Source of the DNA: Antedon mediterranea
Lineage: Eukaryota; Echinodermata; Crinoidea; Comatulida; Antedonidae
NCBI RefSeq assembly: GCF_964355755.1
Contig: NC_092678.1
Span: 9,398,922 to 9,462,921, forward strand
Direction: 5' to 3'
Length of the DNA stretch: 64,000 bases
Shown here piece after piece: positions 45,411 to 59,974 of this stretch. Every line of letters begins with the position of its first letter. The first letter of the stretch is position 1. Below the pieces are notes generated by a model, which was not told the DNA's origin, made no database searches, and worked only from the letters and a program-made list of their open reading frames with translations. The translations under genes were made by a program, and so were the position numbers.

Positions 45411-46427
45411 TTTTTGACATAACTAGTTACTATGGCTCTATAAGTTGATGTTTACACAACATATGTGCATAAATGGCAATATTATAGTCTAATTATTGAA
45501 TTTTAAAAGGTGGAAATTTTGGTCATTTTGCGAAAAAATTTCTGTGGTCCCCCGCAGTGAAATTTTCGCAAAAATGGCCAAATTTTAACCCTTTTATTTT
45601 TTGACATAACTAGTTACTATGGCTCAATAAGATGATGTTAGCACAATATATTTGTAAAAAGGGCAATATTATAGCATAATTATTGAATTTTAAAAAGTGG
45701 TGTCTCTATAAGATGATGTTAACACAATATATTTGCATAAATGCCAATATTATAGCATAATTATTGAATATTAAAAAGTGGAGATTTTGGCAATTTTTCG
45801 AAAAAATTCCTATGGTCTCCATTAGGGAAATTTTCAAAAATGTCCAAATTTTGGTCCTTTTATTTTTTGAATAACTAGTTACTATGGCTCTATAAGATGA
45901 TGTTAACACAATATATGTGCATAAATGGCAATATTATATTCTAATTATTGAATTTAAAAAATTTGAAATTTTGGCCATTTTTCGAAAAATGTCTATAGTC
46001 CCCCGCAGGGAAACTTTCGCAAAAATTGCCAAATTTCAAACGTTTTATTTTTTGTCATAACTAGTTACTATGGCTCTATAAGATGATGTTAGCTCAATAT
46101 ATTTGCATAAATGGCAATATTATAGCATAATTTTTTAATTTTAAACAATGGAAATTTTGACGATTTTTCGAGAAAAAAAATCCTATGGTCCCCCGCAGGG
46201 AAATTGTTCGAAAAATGGCCAAATTTTGACCTTTTATTTCTTGAAATAACTAGTTAGTATGGCTCTATAAGATGATGTTAACACAATATATGCCCATAAA
46301 TGGCAATATTATAGCCTAATTATAGAATTTTGAAAATTGGAAATTTTTGCCATTTTTCGAAAAAATTCCTATGGTCCCCCGCAGGGATATTTTCGCAAAA
46401 AAATTGCCAAACTTCAAACCTTTTATT

Positions 46428-46624
46428 AGTCGCGTGGACGCGACTCTACCGTTCACTATGTCGGTCAGTCTGTCGGTCTGTCTGTCGGTCCGGTATCACT
46501 TTGCGTTTTATCGCTTTTCTGTACTTTTTGAACTGTTTTGATGTACAGAAAAGTTTTCAAGTACATTACTTTTTGAAAGTTCATTTCTTTCTTAGAGCAC
46601 GCAACTTATTGTTGTTGGCCTTGT
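46428..46624. repeat. Hairpin module, intact copy (duplicate)
   Basis: Same sequence as the copy at 45214, 1,214 bp downstream, as part of the tandem duplication. Confidence 0.75.
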
Positions 46625-49600
46625 TTTTTGACATAACTAGTTACTATGGCTCTATAAGTTGATGTTTACACAACATATGTGCATAAATGGCAATATTATA
46701 GTCTAATTATTGAATTTTAAAAGGTGGAAATTTTGGTCATTTTGCGAAAAAATTTCTGTGGTCCCCCGCAGTGAAATTTTCGAAAAATAGCAAAATTTCG
46801 ACCCTTTTATTTTTTGACGTAACTAGTTACTCTGGCTGTATAAGATGATGTCAGCACAATATATTTGCATAAATGGCAATATTATAGCATAATTTTCGAA
46901 TTTTAAAAAGTGGAAATTTTGGCCATTTTTCGAAAAAATTCATATAGTCCCCCGTAGGGAAATTTTCGAAAAATGGCCTAATTATTGAATTTTAAACGGT
47001 GGACATTTTGGTTAATGTTAGCAAAATATATCTGTATAAATGGCAACATTATAGCATACTTTTCGAATTCTGAAAAGTGGAAATTTTTGCCCTTTTTCGA
47101 AAAAAATTCCTATGGTCCCCCACAGGAAAATATTCGAAAAATTTCCAAATTTTCACCCTTTTATTTTTTGACATAACTAGTTACTATGGCTCTATAAGAT
47201 GATGTTAGCACAATATATTTGCATAAATGGCAATATTATAGCATAATTATTGAATTTTAAAAAGTGGGAATATTTGCCATTTTTTGAAAAAATTCTTATG
47301 GTCCCCCGTAGAAAAATTTTTCTAAAAATGGCCAAATTTCGACCTTTTTATTTTTTGACATAACTAGTCACTATGGCTCTATAAGATGATGTTAGAAAAA
47401 TATATGTGTATAAATGGCAATATTATAGCATAATTATTTAATTTTAAAAAGTGGAAAATGTTGCCATTTTTCGGAAAAAGTCCTATGGTCCCCACAAGAA
47501 AATTTTCGAAAAATTGCCAAATTTCAACCCTTTTATTTTTCGACATAACTAGTTACCTCTCTCTCGCTGATCTATATCTCTCTCGCTGATCTATCTATCT
47601 CTCTCACGCTGATCTATCTCTCTCTCGCTGATCTATCAATCTCTGTCTCGCTGATCTATCTATCTCTCTCTCTCTCGCTGATCTATCTATCTCTCTCTCG
47701 CTGATCTCTCTCTTTCTCTCGCTGATCTAACTCTCTCTCTCTCTCTGATCTATCTCTCTCTCTCGCTGATCTATCTCTCTCTTGCTGATCTATCTCTCTC
47801 TCTCTTGCTGATCTATCTATCTCTCTCTCGCTGATCTATCTCTCTCTCGCTGATCTATCTCTCTCTCGCTGATCTATCTCTCTCGCGCTGATCTGTCTAT
47901 CTCTCTCACTGATCTATCTCTCTCTCTCGCTGATCTATCTCTCTCTCGCTGATCTATCTATCTCTCTCGCTGATCTATCTATCTGTCTCTCGCTGATCTA
48001 TCTGTGTCTCGCTGATCTGTCTCTCTCTCTCTCGCTGATCTATCTATCTTTCTCTCGCTGATCTATCTCTCTCTCGCTGATCTATCTATCTCTCTCACGC
48101 TGATCTATCTATCTCTCTCTCGCTGATCTATCTCTCTCTCGCTGATCTACCTATCTCTCTCTCGCGGATCTATCTCTCTCTCGCTGATCTATCTCTCTCT
48201 CTCTAGCTGATCTATCTCTCTCTCGCTGATCTATCTCTCTTTCTTTCGCTGATCTATCTCTCTCTCGCTGATCTATCTCTCTCTCTCGCTGATCTATCTC
48301 TCTCTCGCTGATCTATCTCTCTCTCGCTGATCTAACTCTCTCTCTCTGATCTATCTCTCTCTCGCTGATCTATCTCTCTCTCGCTGATCTAACTATCTCT
48401 CTCTCTGATCTATCTCTCTCTCTCTCGCTGATCTATCTCTCTTGCTGATCTATCTCTCTCTCTCTCTCTCGCTGATCTATCTCTCTCTCACTAATCTATC
48501 TCTCTCTCGCTGATCTATCTCTCTCTCGCTGATCTATCTCTCTCTCGCTGATCTATCTCTCTCTCGCTGATCTATCTCTCTTGCGCTGATCTATCTATCT
48601 TTCTCTCGCTGATCTATCTCTCTCTCACTGATCTATCTCTCTCTCGCTGATCTATCTCTCTCTCTTTCGCTGATCTATCTGTGTCTCGCTGATCTGTCTC
48701 TCTCTCGCTGATGTATCTCTCTCTCGCTGATCTATATCTCTCTCACTGATCTATCTCTCTCTCTCGCTGATCTATCTCTCTCTCTCGCTGATCTATCTCT
48801 CTCTCGCTGATCTATCTCTGTCGCTGATCTATCTATCTCTCTCTCTCTCGCTGATCTATCTCTCTCTCGCTGATCGATCTATATATCTCTCTCTCGCTGA
48901 TCTATCTCTCTCTCGCTGATCTTTCTATCTCTCTCACGCTGATCTATCTCTCTCCCGCTGATCTCTCTATCTCTCTCTCGCTGATCTATCTATCTCTCTC
49001 GCCGATCTATCTCTCTCTCGCTGATCTATCTATCTCTCTCGCTGATCTATCTCTCTCTCGCTGGTCTATCTATCTCTCTCTCGCTGATCTATCTCTCTCT
49101 CGCTGATCGATCTATCTATCTCTCTCTCTCGCTGATCTATATATCTCTCTCTCGCTGATCTATCTCTCTCTCGCTGATCTATCTCTCTCTGGCTGATCTA
49201 TCTATCTCACTCTCGATGATCTATCTCTCTCGCTGATCTATCTATCTCTCTCTCGCTGATCTATCTCTCTCTCTCTCGCTGATCTATCTCTCTCGCTGAT
49301 CTATCTCTCTCTCTCTTTCGCTGATCTATCTCTTTCTCTCGCTGATCTATCTCTCTCGCTGATCTATCTCTCTCGCTGATCTATCTCTCTCTCGCTGATC
49401 TATCTCTCTCTCCTCAATCTATCTATCTCACTCTCGCTGATCTATCTATCTCTCTCTCGCTGATCTACCTATCTCTCTCTCGCTGATCTATCTCTCTCTC
49501 GCTGATCTACCTCTCTCTCTCTCTATCTCTCGCTGATCTATCTCTCTCTCTCTCTCTCTCTCTCGCTGATCTAACTCTCTCTTTCTCTCTGATCTATCTC

Positions 49601-51571
49601 TCTCTCTCGCTGATCTATCTCTCTCTTGATGATCTATCTCTCTCTCTATCGCGCTGATCTATCTATCTCTCTCTCGCTGATCTATCTCTCTCTCGATGAT
49701 CTATCTCTCTCTCGCTGATCTATCTATCTCTCTCACGCTGATCTATCTCTCTCTCGCTGATATATCTATCTCTGTCTCGCTGATCTATCTATCTCTCTCT
49801 CGCTTATCTATCTATCTCTCTCTCGCTGATCTCTCTCTCTCGCTGATCTAACTCTCTCTCTCTGATCTATCTCTCTCTCTCGCTGATCTATCTCTCTCTT
49901 GCTGATCTATCTCTCTCTCTCTCTCGCTGATCTATCTATCTCTCTCTCGCTGATCTATCTCTCTCTCGCTGATCTATCTCTCGCGCGCTGATCTATCTAT
50001 CTCTCTCGCTGATCTATCTCTCTCTCGCTGATCTATCTCTCGCGCGCTGATCTATCTATCTCTCTCGCTGATCTATCTCTCTCTCGCTGATCTATCTCTC
50101 TCTCGCTGATCTATCTCTCGCGCGCTGATCTATCTATCTCTCTCGCTGATCTATCTCTCTCTCTCGCTGATCTATCTCTCTCTTGCTGATCTATCTCTCT
50201 CTCTCTCGCTGATCTATCTATCTCTCGCTGATCTATCTCTCGCGCGCTGATCTATCTATCTCTCTCGCTGATCTATCTCTCTCTCGCTGATCTATCTCTC
50301 TCTCGCTGATCTATCTATCTCTCTCGCTGATCTATCTATCTCTCTCTCGCTGATCTATCTGTGTCTCGCTGATCTGTCTCTCTCTCTCTCTCGCTGATCT
50401 ATCTATCTCTCTCTCGCTGATCTATCTCTCTCTCGCTGATCTATCTATCTCTCTTACGCTGATCTATCTATCTCTCTCTCTCGCTGATCTATCTCTCTCT
50501 CGCTGATCGATCTATCTATCTCTCTCTCGCTGATCTATCTATCTCTCTCTCGCTGATCTATCTTTGTCTCGCTGATCTATCTATCTCTCTCATGCTGATC
50601 TATCTCTCTCCCGCTGATCTATCTATCTCTCTCTCGCTGATCGATCTATCTATCTCTGTCTCGCTGATCTATCTATATCTTTCTTGCTGATCTATCTATC
50701 TCTCTCTGATCTATCTATCTCTCTCTCGCTGATCTATCTCTCTCTCGATGATCTATCTCTCTCTCGCTGATCTATCTATCTCTCTCGCTGATCTATCTAT
50801 CTCTCACTGATCTATCTGTGTCTCTCTGATCTGTCTCTCCCTCGCTGATGTATCTCTCTCTCGCTGAACTATATCTCTCTCACTGATCTATCTCTCTCTC
50901 GCTGATCTATCTCTCTCTCGCTGATCTATCTCTCTCTCGCTGATCTATCTCTCTCGCTGATCTATCTATCTCTCTCCCGCTGATCTATCTATATCTCTCT
51001 CGCTGATCTATCTATCTCTCTCGGATCTATCTCTCTCTCGCTGATCTATCTATCTCTCTCGCTGATCTATCTCTCTCTCGCTGGTCTATCTATCTCTCTC
51101 TCGCTGATCTATCTCTCTCTCGCTGATCGATCTATCTATCTCTCTCTCGCTGATCTATATATCTCTCTCTCGCTGATCTATCTCTCTCTCGCTGATCTAT
51201 CTCTCTCTGGCTGATCTATCTATCTCTCTCTCGATGATCTATCTCTCTCGCTGATCTATCTATCTCTCTCTCGCTGATCTATCTCTCTCTCGCTGATCTA
51301 TCTCTCTCTCTCGCTGATCTATCTCTCTCGCTGATCTATCTATCTCTCTCTTTCGCTGATCTATCTCTTTCTCTCGCTGATCTATCTCTCTCGCTGATCT
51401 ATCTCTCTCGCTGATCTATCTCTCTCTCGCTGATCTATCTCTCTCTCCTCGATCTATCTATCTCACTCTCGCTGATCTATCTATCTCTCTCTCGCTGATC
51501 TACCTATCTCTCTCTCGCTGATCTATCTCTCTCTCGCTGATCTACCTCTCTCTCTCTCTATCTCTCGCTGA

Positions 51572-51602
<31 letters not shown>

Positions 51603-52584
51603 TCTAACTCTCTCTCTCTGATCTATCTCTCTCTCTCGCTGATCTATCTCTCTCTTGATGATCTATCTCTCTCTCTCTCTCGCTGATCTATCTATCTCTC
51701 TCTCGCTGATCTATCTCTCTCTCGCTGATTTATCTCTCTCTCGCTGATCTATCTATCTCTCTCACGCTGATCTATCTCTCTCTCGCTGATCTATCTATCT
51801 CTGTCTCGCTGATCTATCTATCTCTCTCTCGCTGATCTATCTATCTCTCTCTCGCTGATCTCTCTCTCGCTGATCTATCTCTCTCTCTCTAGCTGATCTA
51901 TCTCTCTCTCGCTGATCTATCTCTCTTTCTTTCGCTGATCTATCTCTCTCTCGCTGATCTATCTCTCTCTCTCACTGATCTATCTCTCTCTCGCTGATCT
52001 ATCTCTCTCTCGCTGATCTAACTCTCTCTCTCTGATCTATCTCTCTCTCGCTGATCTATCTCTCTCTCGCTGATCTAACTATCTCTCTCTCTGATCTATC
52101 TCTCTCTCTCTCGCTGATCTATCTCTCTCTCGCTGATCTATCTCTCTCTCGCTGATCTATCTCTCTCTCGCTGATCTATCTCTCGCGCGCTGATCTATCT
52201 ATCTCTCTCGCTGATCTATCTCTCTCTCGCTGATCTATCTCTCTCTGGCTGATCTATCTATCTCTCTCTCGATGATCTATCTCTCTCGCTGATCTATCTC
52301 TCTCTCGCTGATCTATCTCTCTCTCTCGCTGATCTATCTCTCTCGCTGATCTATCTATCTCTCTCTTTCGCTGATCTATCTCTTTCTCTCGCTGATCTAT
52401 CTCTCTCGCTGATCTATCTCTCTCGCTGATCTATCTCTCTCTCGCTGATCTATCTCTCTCTCCTCGATCTATCTATCTCACTCTCGCTGATCTATCTATC
52501 TCTCTCTCGCTGATCTACCTATCTCTCTCTCGCTGATCTATCTCTCTCTCGCTGATCTACCTCTCTCTCTCTATCTCTCGCTGA

Positions 52585-52615
<31 letters not shown>

Positions 52616-53099
52616 TCTAACTCTCTCTCTCTCTCTGATCTATCTCTCTCTCTCGCTGATCTATCTCTCTCTTGATGATCTATCTCTCTCTCTCTCGCTG
52701 ATCTATCTATCTCTCTCTCGCTGATCTATCTCTCTCTCGCTGATCTATCTCTCTCTCGCTGATCTATCTATCTCTCTCACGCTGATCTATCTCTCTCTCG
52801 CTGATCTATCTATCTCTGTCTCGCTGATCTATCTATCTCTCTCTCGCTTATCTATCTATCTCTCTCTCGCTGATCTCTCTCTCTCTCGCTGATCTAACTC
52901 TCTCTCTCTGATCTATCTCTCTCTCTCGCTGATCTTTCTCTCTCTTGCTGATCTATCTCTCTCTCTCTCTCGCTGATCTATCTATCTCTCTCTCTCACTG
53001 ATCTATCTCTCTCTCGCTGATCTATCTATCTCTCTCGCTGATCTATCTCTCTCTCGCTGATCTATCTATCTCTCTCTCGCTGATCTATCTCTCTCTCTC

Positions 53100-56000
53100 G
53101 CTGATCGATCTATCTATCTCTCTCTCGCTGATCTATATATCTCTCTCTCGCTGATCTATCTCTCTTTCGCTGATCTATCTCCCTCTCGCTGATCTATCTC
53201 TCTCGCTGATCTATCTATCTCTCTCTCGATGATCTATCTATCTCTCTCGCTGATCTATCTCTCTCTCGCTGATCTATCTCTCTCTCGCTGATCTATCTAT
53301 CTCTCTCGCTGATCTATCTATCTCTCTCTCGCTGATCTATCTGTGTCTCGCTGATCTGTCTCTCTCTCTCTCGCTGATCTATCTATCTCTCTCTCGCTGA
53401 TCTATCTCTCTCTCGCTGATCTATCTATCTCTCTCACGCTGATCTATCTATCTCTCTCTCTCGCTGATCTATCTCTCTCTCGCTGATCGATCTATCTATC
53501 TCTCTCTCGCTGATCTATCTATCTCTCTCTCGCTGATCTATCTCTGTCTCGCTGATCTATCTATCTCTCTCACGCTGATCTATCTCTCTCCCGCTGATCT
53601 ATCTATTTCTCTATCGCTGATCGATCTATCTATCTCTGTCTCGCTGATCTATCTATCTCTCTCTTGCTGATCTATCTATCTCTCTCTGATCTATCTATCT
53701 CTCTCTCGCTGATCTATCTCTCTCTCGATGATCTATCTCTCTCTCGCTGATCTATCTATCTCTCTCGCTGATCTATCTATCTCTCACTGATCTATCTGTG
53801 TCTCTCTGATCTGTCTCTCCCTCGCTGATGTATCTCTCTCTCGCTGAACTATATCTCTCTCACTGATCTATCTCTCTCTCGCTGATCTATCTCTCTCTCG
53901 CTGATCTATCTCTCTCGCTGATCTATCTATCTCTCTCCCGCTGATCTATCTATATCTCTCTCGCTGATCTATCTATCTCTCTCGGGTCTATCTCTCTCTC
54001 GCTGATCTATCTATCTCTCTCGCTGATCTATCTCTCTCTCGCTGGTCTATCTATCTCTCTCTCGCTGATCTATCTCTCTCTCGCTGATCGATCTATCTAT
54101 CTCTCTCTCTCGCTGATCTATATATCTCTCTCTCGCTGATCTATCTCTCTCTCGCTGATCTATCTCTCTCTGGCTGATCTATCTATCTCTCTCTCGATGA
54201 TCTATCTCTCTCGCTGATCTATCTATCTCTCTCTCGCTGATCTATCTCTCTCTCGCTGATCTATCTCTCTCTCTCGCTGATCTATCTCTCTCGCTGATCT
54301 ATCTATCTTTCTCTTTCGCTGATCTATCTCTTTCTCTCGCTGATCTATCTCTCTCGCTGATCTATCTCTCTCGCTGATCTATCTCTCTCTCGCTGATCTA
54401 TCTCTCTCTCCTCGATCTATCTATCTCACTCTCGCTGATCTATCTATCTCTCTCTCGCTGATCTACCTATCTCTCTCTCGCTGATCTATCTCTCTCTTGC
54501 TGATCTACCTCTCTCTCTCTATCTCACGCTGATCTATCTCTCTCTCTCTCTCTCTCTCGCTGATCTAACTCTCTCTCTCTCTCTCTCTGATCTATCTCTC
54601 TCTCTCGCTGATCTATCTCTCTCTTGATGATCTATCTCTCTCTCTCTCGCTGATCTATCTATCTCTCTCTCGCTGATCTATCTCTCTCTCGCTGATCTAT
54701 CTCTCTCTCGCTGATCTATCTATCTCTCTCACGCTGATCTATCTCTCTCTCGCTGATCTATCTATCTCTGTCTCGCTGATCTATCTATCTCTCTCTCGCT
54801 TATCTATCTATCTCTCTCTCGCTGATCTCTCTCTCTCGCTGATCTAACTCTCTCTCTCTGATCTATCTCTCTCTCTGGCTGATCTTTCTCTCTCTTGCTG
54901 ATCTATCTCTCTCTCTCTCTCGCTGATCTATCTATCTCTCTCTCACTGATCTATCTCTCTCTCGCTGATCTATCTCTCGCGCGCTGATCTATCTATCTCT
55001 CTCGCTGATCTATCTCTCTCTCGCTGATCTATTTCTCTCTCGCTGATCTATCTCTCTCGCTGATCTATCTATCTCTCTCCCGCTGATCTATCTATATCTC
55101 TCTCGCTGATCTATCTATCTCTCTCGGGTCTATCTCTCTCTCGCTGATCTATCTATCTCTCTCGCTGATCTATCTCTCTCTCGCTGGTCTATCTATCTCT
55201 CTCTCGCTGATCTATCTCTCTCTCGCTGATCGATCTATCTATCTCTCTCTCGCTGATCTATATGTCTCTCTCTCGCTGATCTATCTCTCTCTCTCGCTGA
55301 TCTATCTCTCTCTGGCTGATCTATCTATCTCTCTCTCGATGATCTATCTCTCTCTGGCTGATCTATCTATCTCTCTCTCGCTGATCTATCTATCTCTCTC
55401 TCGCTGATCTATCTCTCTCTCTCGCTGATCTTTCTCTCTCTTGCTGATCTATCTCTCTCTCTCTCTCGCTGATCTATCTATCTCTCTCTCTCACTGATCT
55501 ATCTCTCTCTCGCTGATCTATCTATCTCTCTCGCTGATCTATCTCTCTCTCGCTGATCTATCTATCTCTCTCTCGCTGATCTATCTCTCTCTCTCGCTGA
55601 TCGATCTATCTATCTCTCTCTCGCTGATCTATATATCTCTCTCTCGCTGATCTATCTCTCTTTCGCTGATCTATCTCCCTCTCGCTGATCTATCTCTCTC
55701 GCTGATCTATCTATCTCTCTCTCGATGATCTATCTATCTCTCTCGCTGATCTATCTCTCTCTCGCTGATCTATCTCTCTCTCGCTGATCTATCTATCTCT
55801 CTCGCTGATCTATCTATCTCTCTCTCGCTGATCTATCTGTGTCTCGCTGATCTGTCTCTCTCTCTCTCGCTGATCTATCTATCTCTCTCTCGCTGATCTA
55901 TCTCTCTCTCGCTGATCTATCTATCTCTCTCACGCTGATCTATCTATCTCTCTCTCTCGCTGATCTATCTCTCTCTCGCTGATCGATCTATCTATCTCTC

Positions 56001-58090
56001 TCTCGCTGATCTATCTATCTCTCTCTCGCTGATCTATCTCTGTCTCGCTGATCTATCTATCTCTCTCACGCTGATCTATCTCTCTCCCGCTGATCTATCT
56101 ATTTCTCTATCGCTGATCGATCTATCTATCTCTGTCTCGCTGATCTATCTATCTCTCTCTTGCTGATCTATCTATCTCTCTCTGATCTATCTATCTCTCT
56201 CTCGCTGATCTATCTCTCTCTCGATGATCTATCTCTCTCTCGCTGATCTATCTATCTCTCTCGCTGATCTATCTATCTCTCACTGATCTATCTGTGTCTC
56301 TCTGATCTGTCTCTCCCTCGCTGATGTATCTCTCTCTCGCTGAACTATATCTCTCTCACTGATCTATCTCTCTCTCGCTGATCTATCTCTCTCTCGCTGA
56401 TCTATCTCTCTCGCTGATCTATCTATCTCTCTCCCGCTGATCTATCTATATCTCTCTCGCTGATCTATCTATCTCTCTCGGGTCTATCTCTCTCTCGCTG
56501 ATCTATCTATCTCTCTCGCTGATCTATCTCTCTCTCGCTGGTCTATCTATCTCTCTCTCGCTGATCTATCTCTCTCTCGCTGATCGATCTATCTATCTCT
56601 CTCTCTCGCTGATCTATATATCTCTCTCTCGCTGATCTATCTCTCTCTCGCTGATCTATCTCTCTCTGGCTGATCTATCTATCTCTCTCTCGATGATCTA
56701 TCTCTCTCGCTGATCTATCTATCTCTCTCTCGCTGATCTATCTCTCTCTCGCTGATCTATCTCTCTCTCTCGCTGATCTATCTCTCTCGCTGATCTATCT
56801 ATCTTTCTCTTTCGCTGATCTATCTCTTTCTCTCGCTGATCTATCTCTCTCGCTGATCTATCTCTCTCGCTGATCTATCTCTCTCTCGCTGATCTATCTC
56901 TCTCTCCTCGATCTATCTATCTCACTCTCGCTGATCTATCTATCTCTCTCTCGCTGATCTACCTATCTCTCTCTCGCTGATCTATCTCTCTCTTGCTGAT
57001 CTACCTCTCTCTCTCTATCTCACGCTGATCTATCTCTCTCTCTCTCTCTCTCTCGCTGATCTAACTCTCTCTCTCTCTCTCTCTGATCTATCTCTCTCTC
57101 TCGCTGATCTATCTCTCTCTTGATGATCTATCTCTCTCTCTCTCGCTGATCTATCTATCTCTCTCTCGCTGATCTATCTCTCTCTCGCTGATCTATCTCT
57201 CTCTCGCTGATCTATCTATCTCTCTCACGCTGATCTATCTCTCTCTCGCTGATCTATCTATCTCTGTCTCGCTGATCTATCTATCTCTCTCTCGCTTATC
57301 TATCTATCTCTCTCTCGCTGATCTCTCTCTCTCGCTGATCTAACTCTCTCTCTCTGATCTATCTCTCTCTCTGGCTGATCTTTCTCTCTCTTGCTGATCT
57401 ATCTCTCTCTCTCTCTCGCTGATCTATCTATCTCTCTCTCACTGATCTATCTCTCTCTCGCTGATCTATCTCTCGCGCGCTGATCTATCTATCTCTCTCG
57501 CTGATCTATCTCTCTCTCGCTGATCTATTTCTCTCTCGCTGATCTATCTCTCTCGCTGATCTATCTATCTCTCTCCCGCTGATCTATCTATATCTCTCTC
57601 GCTGATCTATCTATCTCTCTCGGGTCTATCTCTCTCTCGCTGATCTATCTATCTCTCTCGCTGATCTATCTCTCTCTCGCTGGTCTATCTATCTCTCTCT
57701 CGCTGATCTATCTCTCTCTCGCTGATCGATCTATCTATCTCTCTCTCGCTGATCTATATGTCTCTCTCTCGCTGATCTATCTCTCTCTCTCGCTGATCTA
57801 TCTCTCTCTGGCTGATCTATCTATCTCTCTCTCGATGATCTATCTCTCTCTCGCTGATCTATCTATCTCTCTCTCGCTGATTTATCTCTCTCTCGCTGAT
57901 CTATCTCTCTCGCTGATCTATCTATCTCTCTCTCGCTGATTTATCTCTCTCTCGCTGATCTATCTCTCTCGCTGATCTATCTATCTCTCTCTTTCGCTGA
58001 TCTATCTCTTTCTCTCGCTGATCTATCTCTCTCGCTGATCTATCTCTCTCGCTGATCTATCTCTCTCTCGCTGATCTATCTCTCTCTCCT
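53100..58090 (+). repeat. 2,497-bp higher-order repeat, two copies
   Basis: Marker variants keep constant spacing: GATCTATATAT at 53,131 and 55,628; CTGTGTCTCG at 53,341 and 55,838; CGGGTCTA at 53,983 and 56,480, and again at 55,125 and 57,621; CTGGCTGATCTTTC at 54,875 and 57,371. All offsets are 2,496-2,497 bp. Confidence 0.9.
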
Positions 58091-58299
58091 CGATCTATCT
58101 ATCTCACTCTCGCTGATCTATCTATCTCTCTCTCGCTGATCTACCTATCTCTCTCTCGCTGATCTATCTCTCTCTCGCTGATCTACCTCTCTCTCTCTCT
58201 ATCTCTCGCTGATCTATCTCTCTCTCTCTCTCTCTCTCGCTGATCTAACTCTCTCTCTCTCTCTCTGATCTATCTCTCTCTCTCGCTGATCTATCTCTC

Positions 58300-59937
58300 T
58301 CTTGATGATCTATCTCTCTCTCTCTCGCTGATCTATCTATCTCTCTCTCGCTGATCTATCTCTCTCTCGCTGATCTATCTCTCTCTCGCTGATCTATCTA
58401 TCTCTCACGCTGATCTATCTCTCTCTCGCTGATCTATCTATCTCTGTCTCGCTGATCTATCTATCTCTCTCTCGCTGATCTATCTATCTCTCTCTCTCGC
58501 TGATCTCTCTCTCTCTCGCTGATCTAACTCTCTCTCTCTGATCTATCTCTCTCTCTCGCTGATCTATCTCTCTCTTGCTGATCTATCTCTCTCTCTCTCG
58601 CTGATCTATCTATCTCTCTCTCGCTGATCTATCTCTCTCTCGCTGATCTATCTCTCGCGCGCTGATCTATCTATCTCTCTCGCTGATCTATCTCTCTCTC
58701 GCTGATCTATCTCTCTCTCGCTGATCTATCTATCTCTCTCGCTGATCTATCTATCTCTCTCTCGCTGATCTATCTGTGTCTCGCTGATCTGTCTCTCTCT
58801 CTCGCTGATCTATCTATCTCTCTCTCGCTGATCTATCTCTCTCTCGCTGATCTATCTATCTCTCCCACGCTGATCTATCTATCTCTCTCTCTCGCTGATC
58901 TATCTCTCTCTCGCTGATCGATCTATCTATCTCTCTCTCGCTGATCTATCTATCTCTCTCTCGCTGATCTATCTCTGTCTCGCTGATCTATCTATCTCTC
59001 TCACGCTGATCTATCTCTCTCCCGCTGATCTATCTATCTCTCTCTCGCTGATCGATCTATCTCTGTCTCGCTGATCTATCTATCTCTCTCTTGCTGATCT
59101 ATCTATCTCTCTCTGATCTATCTATCTCTCTCTCGCTGATCTATCTCTCTCTCGATGATCTATCTCTCTCTCGCTGATCTATCTATCTCTCTCGCTGATC
59201 TATCTATCTCTCACTGATCTATCTGTGTCTCTCTGATCTGTCTCTCCCTCGTTGATGTATCTCTCTCTCGCTGAACTATATCTCTCTCACTGATCTATCT
59301 CTCTCTCGCTGATCTATCTCTCTCTCGCTGATCTATCTCTCTCTCGCTGATCTATCTCTCTCGCTGATCTATCTATCTCTCTCTCTCTCGCTGATCTATC
59401 TCTCTCTCGCTGATCGATCTATCTATCTCTCTCTCTCTCTCGCTGATCTATCTCTCTCTCTCGCTGATCTATCTATCTCTCTCACGCTGATCTATCTCTC
59501 TCCCGCTGATCTATCTATCTCTCTCTCGCTGATCTATCTATCTCTCTCGCCGATCTATCTCTCTCTCGCTGATCTATCTATCTCTCTCGCTGATCTATCT
59601 CTCTCTCGCTGATCTATCTATCTCTCTCTCGCTGATCTATCTCTCTCTCGCTGATCTATATCTCTCTCGCTGATCGATCTATCTATCTCTCTCTCTCGCT
59701 GATCTATATATCTCTCTCTCGCTGATCTATCTCTCTCGCTGATCTATCTCTCTCTCGCTGATCTATCTATCTCTCTCTCGATGATCTATCTCTCTCTTGA
59801 TGATCTATCTATCTCTCTCTCGCTGATCTATCTCTCTCTCGCTGATCTATCTCTCTCTCGCTGATCTACCTATCTCTCTCTCGCTGATCTATCTCTCTCT
59901 CGCTGATCTACCTCTCTCTCTCTCTATCTCTCGCTGA

Positions 59938-59974
<37 letters not shown>

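Larger units (their letters stand above)
44346..46782 (-). repeat. 1,214-bp tandem duplication within satellite B
   Basis: 44346-45559 is repeated at 45560-46773, and homology runs on to about 46782. I saw no difference where I compared lines, including the same short open frames at 44492/45706 and 45116/46330. Part of the unit recurs a third time from 63321. The near identity points to recent unequal exchange or gene conversion. Confidence 0.88.
44278..47553 (-). repeat. Satellite array B between TC-rich arrays
   Basis: About 17 monomers in the same orientation as 16147-18080. It starts CTAATTTTTGAATTTAAAAAAG right after an array unit and ends at CTAGTTAC/CTCTCTCTCG. It includes an exact-looking 1,214-bp tandem duplication and two hairpin-module copies. 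Perfect 16-bp inverted arms (GGCCATTTTTCGAAAA) flank a G/C box at 46921-46978. Confidence 0.93.
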
